64,000 nucleotides of DNA from Terriglobus aquaticus. Lineage in GTDB: Bacteria > Acidobacteriota > Terriglobia > Terriglobales > Acidobacteriaceae. A program made the position numbers and the translations under genes. Position 1 is the first letter of the stretch; each line of letters begins with the position of its first letter. This document shows, piece after piece, positions 1-10,100 of this stretch. The stretch spans positions 2,294,001 to 2,358,000 of the forward strand of contig NZ_JAGSYB010000001.1 of assembly GCF_025685415.1 (NCBI RefSeq), read 5' to 3'. Below the pieces are notes generated by a model. That model did no database searches and was not told where the DNA came from. It saw only the letters and a list, made by a program, of their open reading frames with translations.

Positions 1-1714
1 TGTAACTTAACGTGAGCACTTGGACCGATGTTGCGAGCCGCCACCCTTTTTGCCTTGCATACAAACCTCTAGCTTCTCCGGCCGATGCGAGAGTAGCTTC
101 GACCCTGAGCAGAGTAGAAACAACTGGATCCGATCGAAACTCTCCTTCTTGCACAAAGCGAAGGAAGTCCGATCGAGCGATGTCACGCGCGTAATACCGG
201 CGTAGTTCTCCTGCATTGCGACATCTCGTAGACTCTTCGCTCCACGCGAGCCATTGTTTGTGCAAGTCCAGTGGAGTGACTCGCCTGACGAGGGCGCACA
301 GCAGCCAACGGAAGTGTTCGGTGATCATGCTCAGCCATTCGCGAAGGTCAAAGAGCATCGTCCAATCAAGGTCGGGCGTGGGAATCCGGTAGAAATTCGA
401 GAAGATGTCCGGGTTCTCCCGGATCAGCGTGACTTCCATGTCGGCCTGGCTCAGGCCTTGGTGCGACATGCTCGAGTTGAAGTCCGTGAGGATTAGATCG
501 GCCGCATGCCTGGTCTGCAGCGGAGTGCCTGCCAACGGCGCCAACAAATTCAGTTGAGGATGGGAGCGCTTGCACCGAGCTGACCGCATATAGATCTGCA
601 ACGTGTCAGCTACATCTGCCCAGTTCTCTTCGGGAAAGCCGACGATCAGTGACGCCGTGGTACGGATACCAACGTCCTCACAGGCCTGCAGCATGGCTTC
701 CGCTTTCGCCGGATCCAGATCTTTATCGATAATCCGCTGCATGCGCGTCGAGCCGGACTCGATGCCGAAGAATAGTCCACGGCAGCCGCTGCTTGCCATC
801 TGCTGCAGCAACTCAGCATCAACGCAGTCCGTACGTGCGCTGCAGTCCCAAGTGAACGCTTCGCCCGACGCGCGCAGCGTTTCGCAAAAGGCAACTACTC
901 GCTTGCGATCCACGGTGAACATGTCGTGCACGAGCTCAAAATGGCTGATTCCATAGGTCTCCGCGATCTGCCGCATGTCCGCCAACACCCGCTCCGGCGA
1001 ACGAAGGCGGAAGCGTCGGCGAAAAAAGTCATTGGTCGAGCAGAAGCTGCAGGAGAACGGGCAGCCCCGACCCAATTCGATGGAGGCCGAGGTTGCATCC
1101 CGAAGATAACTGCTCAGGTGATACGCAGGAGAGGGCAGGGAATCCAGATCTTCGATGACGGGTGGACTAGCTGTTCGATACACCTGGTTGCCGTCGCGAA
1201 AACAGAGCCCAGGCACATCCGCGAAACGATAATTCCCGCAAAGTTCACGGAGAAAGATTGGCAAGGAGCGCTCAACTTCACCCCGCAGAACGAAACCGAC
1301 TGCGGGGAAGCGGCGAAGTACCGCCTCATCCACCACAGAAGCCTGGGGACCGCCAAAGAGGACCATCGCGTGCGGTCGAAGCCGTTTGATGGCATCTGCA
1401 ATCCTCAGGCTGAGAGGGAACGAGCTACAGATCGAACTCAGGCCGTACACATCCGCGTTAGAGCGGACCGCCAGCGCTCCCATGTAGTCCGCGAATTCGT
1501 CCATGCAGGGTTGTTCGCCATTCAACGCGAAGCGAAGGTACTCCGCATTCACATCGAACAGGTGCGGGAGGTCGCCCCACTGCTCCAGTACCGACGCGAC
1601 GGACAGGATGCCGAGCTGCGGCTGCAAGGCTGCCTGTTGCACGGCCCTGCTAAGGATCTCCTCGCGGGAGCGAAATTCCGTAATCGTCGGTGCAGTGACG
1701 AGAGCGAAATGCAT
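1..1714 (-). CDS. B12-binding domain radical SAM protein (3' end off the window)
   Basis: At least 571 residues are encoded and the frame is still open at base 1, so the C-terminus is missing. Residues about 25-190 look like a cobalamin-binding Rossmann domain, with a GGPQAS segment followed by RGEVE, as in B12-dependent radical SAM enzymes; I see no DxHxxG motif. The radical SAM core follows with CPFSCSFC (Cys218, Cys222, Cys225; CX3CX2C) to bind the 4Fe-4S cluster, then FFGIESGS and SLIVGFPEE segments typical of the TIM barrel. Such enzymes methylate or otherwise modify unactivated carbons; the substrate here is unknown. The start ATG at 1714 lies 33 bases after the stop of a small peptide gene on the same strand, suggesting one transcript and a possible peptide substrate. 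No strong Shine-Dalgarno is visible. The domain assignment is firm; the peptide link is inference. Confidence 0.85.
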   Translation of the reverse strand, partial: MHFALVTAPTITEFRSREEILSRAVQQAALQPQLGILSVASVLEQWGDLPHLFDVNAEYLRFALNGEQPCMDEFADYMGALAVRSNADVYGLSSICSSFPLSLRIADAIKRLRPHAMVLFGGPQASVVDEAVLRRFPAVGFVLRGEVERSLPIFLRELCGNYRFADVPGLCFRDGNQVYRTASPPVIEDLDSLPSPAYHLSSYLRDATSASIELGRGCPFSCSFCSTNDFFRRRFRLRSPERVLADMRQIAETYGISHFELVHDMFTVDRKRVVAFCETLRASGEAFTWDCSARTDCVDAELLQQMASSGCRGLFFGIESGSTRMQRIIDKDLDPAKAEAMLQACEDVGIRTTASLIVGFPEENWADVADTLQIYMRSARCKRSHPQLNLLAPLAGTPLQTRHAADLILTDFNSSMSHQGLSQADMEVTLIRENPDIFSNFYRIPTPDLDWTMLFDLREWLSMITEHFRWLLCALVRRVTPLDLHKQWLAWSEESTRCRNAGELRRYYARDIARSDFLRFVQEGEFRSDPVVSTLLRVEATLASAGEARGLYARQKGWRLATSVQVLTLSY

Positions 1715-1747
1715 TTGCGATCCGGGGCCCTAGCGTAGACCGACGAG

Positions 1748-2014
1748 CTACGGTGCCCAGCCTTCCTGCTCGAGGCGGAGGTCCAGACTATACGTTGTCG
1801 ATCCCGACGCTTCGGAAGAAGGCGCGGCGCTTGCATCGAGATATGTCGGACGCTGTGCGGTAGAGCAAACTTTCTGGAAGGGCAGATCCTCTACCTTCAA
1901 AAGCTGCTTCAGATCTTCCAGAAATCGCCTGCCCTCTTCGGTATCGGGAATTTTGATTTTCAACCCCGTGTCAGGCTGTACGGTTGGGCTAAGGATCTTC
2001 TCAGGCTTCTCCAT
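1748..2014 (-). CDS. Small 88-aa peptide, candidate substrate of the adjacent radical SAM enzyme
   Basis: This 88-residue ORF starts with ATG at 2014 behind a good ribosome-binding site (GAGAGGAG, about 6 bases upstream), which is why I prefer it to a start 30 codons earlier. It has no signal peptide or membrane segment. The first half is charged and could form an amphipathic helix (EEGRRFLEDLKQLLK, residues about 26-40). After one Cys (CSTAQRPTYL), the C-terminal half is rich in Ser, Thr, Ala and Tyr and ends in GWAP. A helical leader with a low-complexity tail, 33 bases ahead of a B12 radical SAM gene, is what a ribosomally made, post-translationally modified peptide precursor would look like, but I recognise no known precursor family. 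It could instead be an unrelated small protein. Confidence 0.6.
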   Translation of the reverse strand: MEKPEKILSPTVQPDTGLKIKIPDTEEGRRFLEDLKQLLKVEDLPFQKVCSTAQRPTYLDASAAPSSEASGSTTYSLDLRLEQEGWAP

Positions 2015-2151
2015 CCAAGTACTCCTCTCTGCGTTGTTGTGGATCGAGCTATCCGCACCTGCAGATCGCACGAGCGGACCGGCACCGTGTTCGTTATAAC
2101 GCATAGAACCGTGAAGCCAACAAAATGTTGACGCGGTCGCCTCCAGACGTC

Positions 2152-5001
2152 TTAGTGGACCTGAGCAAGGGTGCCGACCTGTATGGTCGAGCTCTGCTCG
2201 CCAAGATTGAGGAAGAGGCTATCGCCGTCAGTGGACAAGTTCAGCACGCGCGGCAAGACCTCGTCTATGGAGGCGCGCTGGTTATGGATGTGGGCTGCGA
2301 CGATGGGTTCGCCGAATCGTTGTTTAGCCACATCGAAGCGGCGACGATAAAGGCACATGAACCCGTCGCGATTGGAGGTGTACACGATGCCGGTTCCGTT
2401 GCCGTACCAGCGCGGGTGCAGTGGTGTGCCTGGCTCCTCCGGCATGAATACTGACCGTTGTGGATGGAGGTCGATGGAATTCAGGTGCACAACCTCGATT
2501 CGCTTGCGCGCCGGCGAAGACGCGACCAGAACCAGATTGCTCGTGGCGGCTGACCAACTCGCGTCCCCCAGCATGGCTTCTGTTTCACTCAAGACAGGCT
2601 GTTGCTGGCCGGTGCGTGGATCAGCGAGCGAGAGCGCCTTGAGTCCGCTTCGGAAAAAGAACATGTGGTCGTGCGCAAACCAACCGAAGGGCGCGCTGCA
2701 GTCTTCGCAGATACGCTTCATGCTGGTCCCGATGCGCCCTGCATATACCGCGGACCGGCCTGTCGGTTCTGCCTGCTGAAACGCTAGCCAGACCCCGTCG
2801 CGGTCGACTATAGGTGACTGCGCCGACAAGCCTTGGTTCCAGACCACGCGTTCCTGACCGCTTTGCAGGTCGCGCAGCACCACCACACGTTGTGCGCTTC
2901 GCCCGCGCGTAAAGACGAGATAGCGCCCTCCCTCCGCGACAAAGGGCTGACCATCTACCTCGGGATCCTCTGTCACCTTTTCCAGAGAAAGCTGCTTCTT
3001 TTCAAGGAGACCGTCCATTTTCCAAATGTGAAGAGCTCCGGTGATGCGAGTGAACGCGATCGATCCCCCTCCTGATATTGAAGGATCGAGCTCACCGGAA
3101 TCGGACGGGAGCAGCCATCGCGGCTGACCGATGGCGTGAGGATCACTGGGCGGCAACGAAATTTCGGCAAGATTCAGCCTGCCACTCGTGTTCATAGAGC
3201 TGTAGACGAGCTGATTCCCGCGCCACTCCAGAGAGTTGAGTCGGCCCGGCAGGAAGTTTTTCGCACGCAGAGAGAAAAAGGCGTGGGTGGGTGCGACTGT
3301 GCCAGTGCTGGCAGAGGCGATCCACCAATCCAGGCAATCGGGAAGAAGGCCCGGCGCCAAACAGCCTGTCAGCAGAATCGCCCGCCCGTTCGAATTCCAA
3401 ACGGGGTACCGTGCATCCTGGAACTGGGCTGCCACGAGCTGGGGAGCACCACCGGCCAAGGGCAGCAGAAATGCCCTTCCGGAAGGCGTGCTGGAATCCG
3501 GATCGCCGGTCCAGTAGAGGAGGCTCTTGCCGTCGGGTGAAAACTTGGGATCGCGGCCACCCCTGATCAGAAGACGAGGAGACTGTTCTGGCGCTTGTGT
3601 CGATGCCAGATAGATGCCGCCGCCGTCACGCTCCGATCGAAACGCCACCTGGCTTCCATCGGGAGAGATGCTTGGAACGGTGTCTCGTGCGCCGTCGCGG
3701 GTCAGCCGAATGACGGGTCCGGAGGGAAGCTTCTGCACAAAGATGTCCAGGTTGCCAGGCTCGGCGCGATCTGAGGAATATGCCACGAAGCGGCCGTCCT
3801 GCGAGAGGGAGGGTGTCTCCGACTTATCCACGTCTGGAGTTATCTGCACCGTATTGCAAATCACGCAGGCGACGGGAGGCACCCTGGCGTGACGTTTCCA
3901 GAGCAGTAGTCCTAAGCCCGCCGCTAGCAGGATTGCCGCCGCTTCAACCCAGATCATGCGCGTGCGCACGGGTGCGGGCAGAAGCGAGGACCTGACCGCA
4001 GCCATGTCGGGGAAGCGGTCGTCGGGTGCGGGTGCGGTGCAGCGTTGAATCACCCGCAGCCACGTCTTTGGATACGCGATGTTCCGTGAGTCGATGGACA
4101 GGTTACCCGTTGCTGGCGGCGTCTGACCCGTCATCATCTCCCACAGCACCACGCCGAATGCGTACTGGTCCGCCGCAGGTCCAACCACCTCACCGCGCTT
4201 CTGCTCGGGCGACATGTACCCCGGAGTTCCGCGTGCGATCAGGTCGCTTCCGTTCGTGACGCCCGGCGAATTCATAATGGCCAGACCGAAGTCGGTGATC
4301 ACGGCGCGCACCGGAGAGCCAGGCATGTCGAGCAGCATGACATTACCCGATTTGAAGTCCCGGTGAACCAGACCACGCGTGTGGGCGGCCTGCAGCCCCG
4401 AGAGCATGGCAACGGCAAGGTGCTCTGCAGCAGTGCGCAACAGCGGGCCGTGCTCACGAATGTGGGCCAGAAGAGTAGTCCCACGTAGCAGTTCCATGCT
4501 CAGGAACCAGATGGGTGGTCCCTCAGCCGGCTCCTCGCAGAAGAGCTCGTGCACGCGGCAAATGTTGGGGTGGGACACCTCGCGGGCAAGCCGCACCTCC
4601 TGCTTGAAGCGCTCAATGACCGCAGGATTCGCTGAGATGTGAGGAAGGATGGTTTTGAGGGCAACGGCTTGGTTCAGCTGGCTGTCCCACGCTTCGTATA
4701 CCTCGCCCATACCGCCGCGGTTGATGTAGGACCGTATTTCAAAGCGTCGAGCCAGAACGGCGCCCACCACGAATGCAGGTGAGCTGGAAGGCTGCTCCAG
4801 TAACTCGCCAAATAAGTTGCTGGCACCCGCTTCCAGGAAGTCGCTTAAAGCAGGGACAGCCCCCAGGAGGCGCAGTACTTCCGCTTCCAAGGCCAGGTCG
4901 CCGTCGCAGGCCGCATGCACAAGCGCCATGTGGCGAGATGCCGGCTCATCCGCGATCGAATCGAAGATTTCTTTGACCCGACTCCACCGGTCCGGGCTCA
5001 T
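2152..5001 (-). CDS. Membrane Ser/Thr protein kinase with C-terminal TolB/PD40 beta-propeller
   Basis: 949 residues. A short N-terminal helical region precedes a complete Hanks-type kinase domain (about 85-340): glycine loop NRGGMGEVY (94-102), Lys116 in VALK, catalytic HRDFKSGN (Asp215) and DFG (237-239), then GTPGYMSPEQ. One transmembrane helix follows (about 350-368). The remaining ~570 residues carry repeated PD40/TolB-like blades such as FVAYSSDRAEPGNLDIF and SPDGSQVAFRSERDGG, predicted to form an extracytoplasmic propeller that senses a ligand. Kinase-propeller proteins of this layout are abundant in Acidobacteria. The start overlaps the stop of the sigma-factor gene by four bases (ATGA), so the two are co-translated, and the sigma factor is the obvious candidate substrate. 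Confidence 0.93.
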   Translation of the reverse strand: MSPDRWSRVKEIFDSIADEPASRHMALVHAACDGDLALEAEVLRLLGAVPALSDFLEAGASNLFGELLEQPSSSPAFVVGAVLARRFEIRSYINRGGMGEVYEAWDSQLNQAVALKTILPHISANPAVIERFKQEVRLAREVSHPNICRVHELFCEEPAEGPPIWFLSMELLRGTTLLAHIREHGPLLRTAAEHLAVAMLSGLQAAHTRGLVHRDFKSGNVMLLDMPGSPVRAVITDFGLAIMNSPGVTNGSDLIARGTPGYMSPEQKRGEVVGPAADQYAFGVVLWEMMTGQTPPATGNLSIDSRNIAYPKTWLRVIQRCTAPAPDDRFPDMAAVRSSLLPAPVRTRMIWVEAAAILLAAGLGLLLWKRHARVPPVACVICNTVQITPDVDKSETPSLSQDGRFVAYSSDRAEPGNLDIFVQKLPSGPVIRLTRDGARDTVPSISPDGSQVAFRSERDGGGIYLASTQAPEQSPRLLIRGGRDPKFSPDGKSLLYWTGDPDSSTPSGRAFLLPLAGGAPQLVAAQFQDARYPVWNSNGRAILLTGCLAPGLLPDCLDWWIASASTGTVAPTHAFFSLRAKNFLPGRLNSLEWRGNQLVYSSMNTSGRLNLAEISLPPSDPHAIGQPRWLLPSDSGELDPSISGGGSIAFTRITGALHIWKMDGLLEKKQLSLEKVTEDPEVDGQPFVAEGGRYLVFTRGRSAQRVVVLRDLQSGQERVVWNQGLSAQSPIVDRDGVWLAFQQAEPTGRSAVYAGRIGTSMKRICEDCSAPFGWFAHDHMFFFRSGLKALSLADPRTGQQQPVLSETEAMLGDASWSAATSNLVLVASSPARKRIEVVHLNSIDLHPQRSVFMPEEPGTPLHPRWYGNGTGIVYTSNRDGFMCLYRRRFDVAKQRFGEPIVAAHIHNQRASIDEVLPRVLNLSTDGDSLFLNLGEQSSTIQVGTLAQVH

Positions 5002-5600
5002 GTCTCAGCGGAGCCGCGCGCCAATTCCGTGTAGAGCCAGCTTTTTGCCAAGACCCAGTCGCGCTTCGCGGTTCGGAGCGAAATACCTTGCGCTTGCGCG
5101 ATCTCTTCAAACGAAAGCCCGCCGAAAAATCGCATCTCCACGGCTTGCGCCAGACGCGGATCAAAGGCGGCCAGCTTGTCCATCGCTTCGTTCAGAGAGA
5201 GGACATCGATCTGCTGTTCGAACACCTGCACGCGCGAGTTGAGTTCCACCTGCTCATGCCCGCCGGGACGTTTCTGAGCTTTCGCCGCCCTCGCATGGTC
5301 GACCAGCACACGCCGCATCGTGTTTGCGGCAAGAGCAAGAAAATGGGCTGTGCTCTGCCAATCGATCCGTTCTGTTTGCAACAGTTGCAGGTAGGCTTCG
5401 TGCACCAGAACCGTCGGCTGCAACGTATGACCTGGGCGCTCGCGGCGCATGGCGGCCTCTGCCAGGCGGTGCAGCTCGCGATAGAGGAGAGGCACCAGTT
5501 CTGACGCAGCATGCTGGTCACCCGCATGCACCTGATGAAGGAGCTGCGTAACCAGATGCTGTTCCGCACCGAATTGCGATTGAGGGGACGACAAAGCCAT
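4998..5600 (-). CDS. ECF-type RNA polymerase sigma factor (ECF43/TIGR02999-like)
   Basis: 200 residues with sigma-70 region 2 (about 15-110) and region 4 (about 130-195; FFGGLSFEEIAQAQGISLRT is the helix-turn-helix). Where ordinary ECF factors have an acidic DAED motif in region 2.2, this protein has QPTVLVHEAYLQLL with Thr63 in the middle. That is characteristic of the group in which a partner kinase phosphorylates this threonine to allow RNA polymerase binding (known for EcfP/PknT of Vibrio). There is no anti-sigma gene beside it; the next gene, overlapping by four bases, is a Ser/Thr kinase. Phosphorylation control is therefore inferred from motif and context. The start ATG at 5600 has AGGCTGA just upstream. 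Target promoters are unknown. Confidence 0.92.
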   Translation of the reverse strand: MALSSPQSQFGAEQHLVTQLLHQVHAGDQHAASELVPLLYRELHRLAEAAMRRERPGHTLQPTVLVHEAYLQLLQTERIDWQSTAHFLALAANTMRRVLVDHARAAKAQKRPGGHEQVELNSRVQVFEQQIDVLSLNEAMDKLAAFDPRLAQAVEMRFFGGLSFEEIAQAQGISLRTAKRDWVLAKSWLYTELARGSAET

Positions 5601-5748
5601 ATCGTTCAGCCTTTGCGTGTCGGCAACAGTTTAGCCGGTGAGTTCGTGTTCATGGCAGCACAAATTCTTTTTTTGTGATGGCACTTTGTCCGGCGCGTTT
5701 CCGCCTTATCCAGTGAGGGCTGAAAAAGCCCCAAACCAAGGACAAAGT

Positions 5749-6219
5749 ATGAACAACTCTCTTCTCCCAGGTCTGATGGCGCGCCGAAACATGGCACGCC
5801 TTGGTTCTCTCGTTCTAAAACTCGCGATTTTCCTTCCGCTGCCGGCATTTTGCCAGGGCAGGACGGTTTCCGTCGCGAAAATCCCCTTCCGATTTGCGGC
5901 GAATGGCCACATTCTGCCTGCTGGCGAATACTTCCTTCACCGCGACAGCGAAAACATCTACTCCCTGCGAACGCGAAGCGGCGCAACGGCCAGCAGGTTC
6001 ATGGTCTATGGGGATACCTCTTCCACAAGCCAGCAGAGGAGCAAGCTCGTCTTTCGCGTCAGCGCGACCGGCTACTACCTCGATAGCGCATGGACCGAGG
6101 GCTCACGCGATGGCATTCGAGTGGTGAATCCGCGGCCCAAGAAAGAAGTGGCCGCCGTGCCAACCGGGAACGATACCGCCATGGTCGCCTCGGAAGTACA
6201 AATCCCGCTGGAAAAGTGA
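5749..6219 (+). CDS. Small secreted protein of unknown function
   Basis: 156 residues from ATG at 5749, preceded by AAGGA; an in-frame start 37 codons earlier would add an unlikely leader. A signal peptide is visible (hydrophobic LGSLVLKLAIFLPLPAFCQG, cleavage near residue 35). The mature part contains IPFRFAANGHILPAGEYFLH, a pattern I associate with small acidobacterial exported proteins of unknown role, predicted to be mostly beta strands. No catalytic motif was recognised. It is divergent from the sigma/kinase pair, about 150 bases apart, so the two could share a control region, but nothing in the sequence proves this. Confidence 0.7.
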   Translation: MNNSLLPGLMARRNMARLGSLVLKLAIFLPLPAFCQGRTVSVAKIPFRFAANGHILPAGEYFLHRDSENIYSLRTRSGATASRFMVYGDTSSTSQQRSKLVFRVSATGYYLDSAWTEGSRDGIRVVNPRPKKEVAAVPTGNDTAMVASEVQIPLEK

Positions 6220-7134
6220 TCGCATCTGCATTGCCGGCATCGCCGGCAGGTTAGGTCGCGGCGCCACCCAAACTCTATCGGGCGAACGCCTTCCCCGCAT
6301 CCGCGCCACAGAAAGAGGGGCTCCACATGTACATGTCAATGAAGGAAGGTATTCGGCAAGGGATTCCGCCGTTTGCGTTGTGTCGGTTGCTTGCCCGCCA
6401 GAAGCGCATTCTTCACGCCTGTTCGCGAGAGGTCAGGGCCTCCCAGCGGATTGTCGGGAGCCGCGGCTTTACTCAGCCATATGGGGCGCGAGTTCCAAGG
6501 TTCGAACTTCTGTCGAGTGGGCCGGGGAGGTTGCTGGAGAATGCTTCACCTGCGGCAACGCTAAGTTCGGCTACCCAGCCCTTGTCCCAAGCTGAAGTGA
6601 GCAGATCACTGGACCTTGTCGCTATGCCGAATATTTCGAACTGAAGTAAGCGAAGCTTCGAAAGAACAGGCAAGGCAAGCGCGTGCGCACCCTGGCTGTC
6701 CCCACCAGGGTGAAGCACGGCGTCGGCGCCCGGCACACTGCAGCGGAGATAGAAGAGGCTGTGAGCCAGATCAGTCACTAGGGCTCGAGTGCATACGGCG
6801 CGTCAATCAAAAGTTGGAGGAGGCCGAAGGCGCCCTTGGTCTCCTGCTGCATTGGGCAGTCTTGAACAGCGTGCTGCCTCGGCTCTACGCACGGATAATC
6901 AGTAGCTTCCGGGCAGATGTGACCTCACGGCGCTCGCGAGTTCATTCGACTCCAAAATCTTGTCAGGATCAGAACGAGATGTCAGCGACCAACTTCCACA
7001 ACGTCTCGGTCTCAGCTTGCACTGCATGCTGTGTTGACGATTGCTGTATACGGCATTGATACTCGCTCGCAACTCAAACTAACTGCTTCGGGGCGCTCTG
7101 AAATCTCCGGGCAGCATTGCTTTTTGCGAGGCTT
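6220..7134 (+). other. Long intergenic stretch without a supported gene
   Basis: About 900 bases between the secreted protein and the TonB receptor. Several ORFs of 60-147 codons exist on both strands, but none shows a convincing ribosome-binding site together with a protein-like sequence. A perfect 7-base hairpin with a 3-base loop (TGCCGGC/GCCGGCA, 6232-6248) lies just after the upstream gene but has no T-run. Around 6650-6780 one plus frame reads a plausible protein tail (KRVRTLAVPTRVKHGVGA, ending VSQISH and a stop); it may be a gene remnant. The last few hundred bases presumably hold the receptor promoter, which I could not place. Confidence 0.45.
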
Positions 7135-10100
7135 ATGCGTCGATCGTTACTGTGCATTGCGGCACTCACAGCTATTCCGGCTGCGGTGCTCGTCCATCCG
7201 TTGGCGGCACAAACCATTTTTGGCCAGATCTCCGGCACCATTTCGGACCCGAGTGGGGCAGCTGTTCCGAACGCGACCGTAACCTTGACCAACACGGGCA
7301 AGCAGTTGACGCGCACGGTCACGACTGACAGCAGCGGCAACTACACTGCAACAACCCTGCCGCTGGGCACGTACACCGTTGCGGTCACCGCGCCTGGCTT
7401 CAGCACGGCTCAGCAGCAGAACGTGGAAGTGACGGCCGACGCCAGAGTCACCTCGAACCTGACGCTGCAGGTAGGCCAGAGCAGCGAAGTGGTCGAGGTG
7501 CAGGGCGGTGCCGTTGAATCGCTGAACACGACCAATGGTTCTCTGGAACGCGTGATCGATGCACGGCAGGTTGATAATCTGGCCCTGAACGGCCGCAATT
7601 ACACGCAGTTGCTGACGCTGGTGCCGGGCGCGGTGGTGACCAATCCGGACATCTTCTCTGTTACCACCTCGCTTGCCTCGAACAACCAGACCATCAACGG
7701 TAATCGCAGCGACACCAACAACCTGACCGTGGACGGCGCCTACAACCAGGTAGCCGGTTCTAACGGCTCGCTGATGAACAACGTGGGGCCGGACTTCATC
7801 GCCGAGGTAAAGATTGATACTTCGAACGCTTCGGCAGAATTTGGCCGCACTTCGGGGCCGACCTTCAATATCGTCACCAAAAGCGGCACCAACCAATTCC
7901 ATGGCGGCGCATTCGAGTTCCTGCGCAACAGCTACCTGGACGCGACGAACTACATTGCGCGCCGCAAGACCCAGTTGATCTACAACGACTTCGGCTTCTT
8001 CGTTGGCGGCCCGATCATCAAGGAGAAGCTGTTCTTCTTCGTTGGTGAAGAGTGGAAGCGGCTGCGCCAGCAGGCAACGGCCCAGACCTTTACGGTGCCT
8101 ACGAGCGCGATGCTGGCGGGTGACTTCTCTGGCCTCTGCACGGCAGGCTTCGTCAACGGTGTGTGCACCAACGCCACACAGCAGTTGTATATCCCGGGCA
8201 CCAGCACCCCCATCGCCAACAACAACATCGCCAGCCGCATTACACCTGACGGTCGCGCGATCGCGAACGTTTACCAGACGATCATCAAGGGTGGCCTGAG
8301 CTATCGCGATGGGCAAACGGGTACACCCAGCAACAACCTGACCCTGGCGCCCTCGAACCCGCTGAACTTTCATCAGGACCTGGTGCGCTTCGATTATGTC
8401 ATCAATCAGAAGCATTCTCTGTTCGGTCGCTGGATTCACGATCAGAACTCACTCATCGATCCTTTCGGCACCTTCTCCAACAGCGGCATCCTGAACACGA
8501 CGCCAACGCAGCGCAACCGTCCCGGACAGAGCTATCTGCTCTCGGAGACCTGGCTGATCCACCCCAACCTGATCAACCAGGTACAGGGCAATGCAAGCTG
8601 GGCAGCGCAGCGCATTCCACCCGTTGGAAACAACTGGAAGCGTGAGACCTACAACTTCCAGTACCAGAAGCTGTACCCGGGCGTGGGTACGTACCCGAAC
8701 GGCATTCCGATCGTGAACGTCACGAATTTCGCCGGCTTCCAGGGACCGAACTTCGGGCTGCTGTCGCCGTCGACGGACATCCAGGTCGCGGACAACATCA
8801 CCTGGGTCAAGGGTGACCACAACTTCAAGTTTGGCGCTGCGTACATCCGCGATCGCGTGGACCAGAACGGTCGCTCGAACTACACGGGTACTGCGACTTT
8901 CAACTCTCTGCCGACAACCAGTAACTGCCGCAGCGCTACGGGCAACACCACCTGCTACTCACTGGCCGACGCGTTCCTGGGTAACTTCCAGAGCTACTCG
9001 GAAGCGAGCGCCGATCCTGTGGGTCACTTCCGCTTCAACCAGATTGAAGGGTACGCGCAGGATAGCTGGCGCGCCACGCGCAAGCTGAGCCTGGAGTACG
9101 GTCTGCGCTACCAGTGGATCCAGCCGTTCTACCTGCAGGGAAACAACGCGACCAACTTTGACCCATCGGTTTACAACGCGGCAAACGCGGTGACCGTGAC
9201 GCCGAGCGGCGGCCTGGTGGCTAACTCCGGCAACCTGTACACCGGTCTGATCCGTGCCGGCAACGGCGTTCCGAGCGATCAGCAGATCCGGGTGCCGAAC
9301 GTGAACACGGCGCTGTTCCCGCTGATTCCAACTGGCGCACCGCGCGGCTTTTACAAGATGAACGGAGCCGTTGGACCACGCTTCGGCTTCGCCTATGCTG
9401 CCAATGACAAGACGTCCGTGCGCGGCGGCATCGGTATGTACTACTACCGTCCACAGGGCAACCTGATCTTCAGCCAGTTGAACCTGCCGCCCTTCCTGAA
9501 CAACACCCAGCTCGGCATCGGCAACCTGGGCACCATCTCAACGCAGGCTGCCGCGGCTCCGGGACTGCAGGGAGGAATCAGCGCGATCGATCCGCGAAAC
9601 AAGAACCCCTATACGCTGCAGTACAGCTTCGGATTCCAGCGCCAGTTGCCATCGAGCGTGCTGCTTGAGGTGAACTACGTCGGCAACGTAGCGCACCACC
9701 AGTTGCGCCAGCCCAACATCAACTTCCCTGACCTGGTCAGCACCGTCACCAATCAGAACTCGGCAACTCCGTACTCGTCCACGGCCATCTTCAACCCGTA
9801 CCGCGGCTATAACGCGATCAGCAGCAACCGGTTTGATTCCAACTACAACTACAACGCTCTGCAAGTCTTCGCTTCCAAGCGCAAAGGCGTAGTGACGGCG
9901 ACCCTGGCATACACCTATTCCAAGGCGCTTGGTGATTCGTCCGTGAACAACATCACGCTCGAGAACTGGCAGAACCTGCAGTACAACTACGGTCCCCTTT
10001 CGAACGACCGACGCCACGCCTTTGTAGCCAGCTTCGTCATCCAGGCACCGGAACTTCGCGGCCACAACTTCGCTGTCCGCGAAGGCATCGGTGGCTGGCA

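Noticed and set aside
926-1738. 270-codon plus-strand ORF opposite the radical SAM gene
   Set aside because: It is the antisense frame of a clearly coding B12 radical SAM sequence and has an Arg/Gln-rich composition typical of a shadow frame.
6616-7059. 147-codon plus-strand ORF in the gap before the TonB receptor
   Set aside because: Cys/Arg/Ser-rich, low-complexity translation without a ribosome-binding site or recognisable motif.
7147-8439. 430-codon minus-strand ORF opposite the TonB receptor
   Set aside because: Val/Arg/Gly-rich antisense shadow of a strongly supported receptor gene; no ribosome-binding site or domain.
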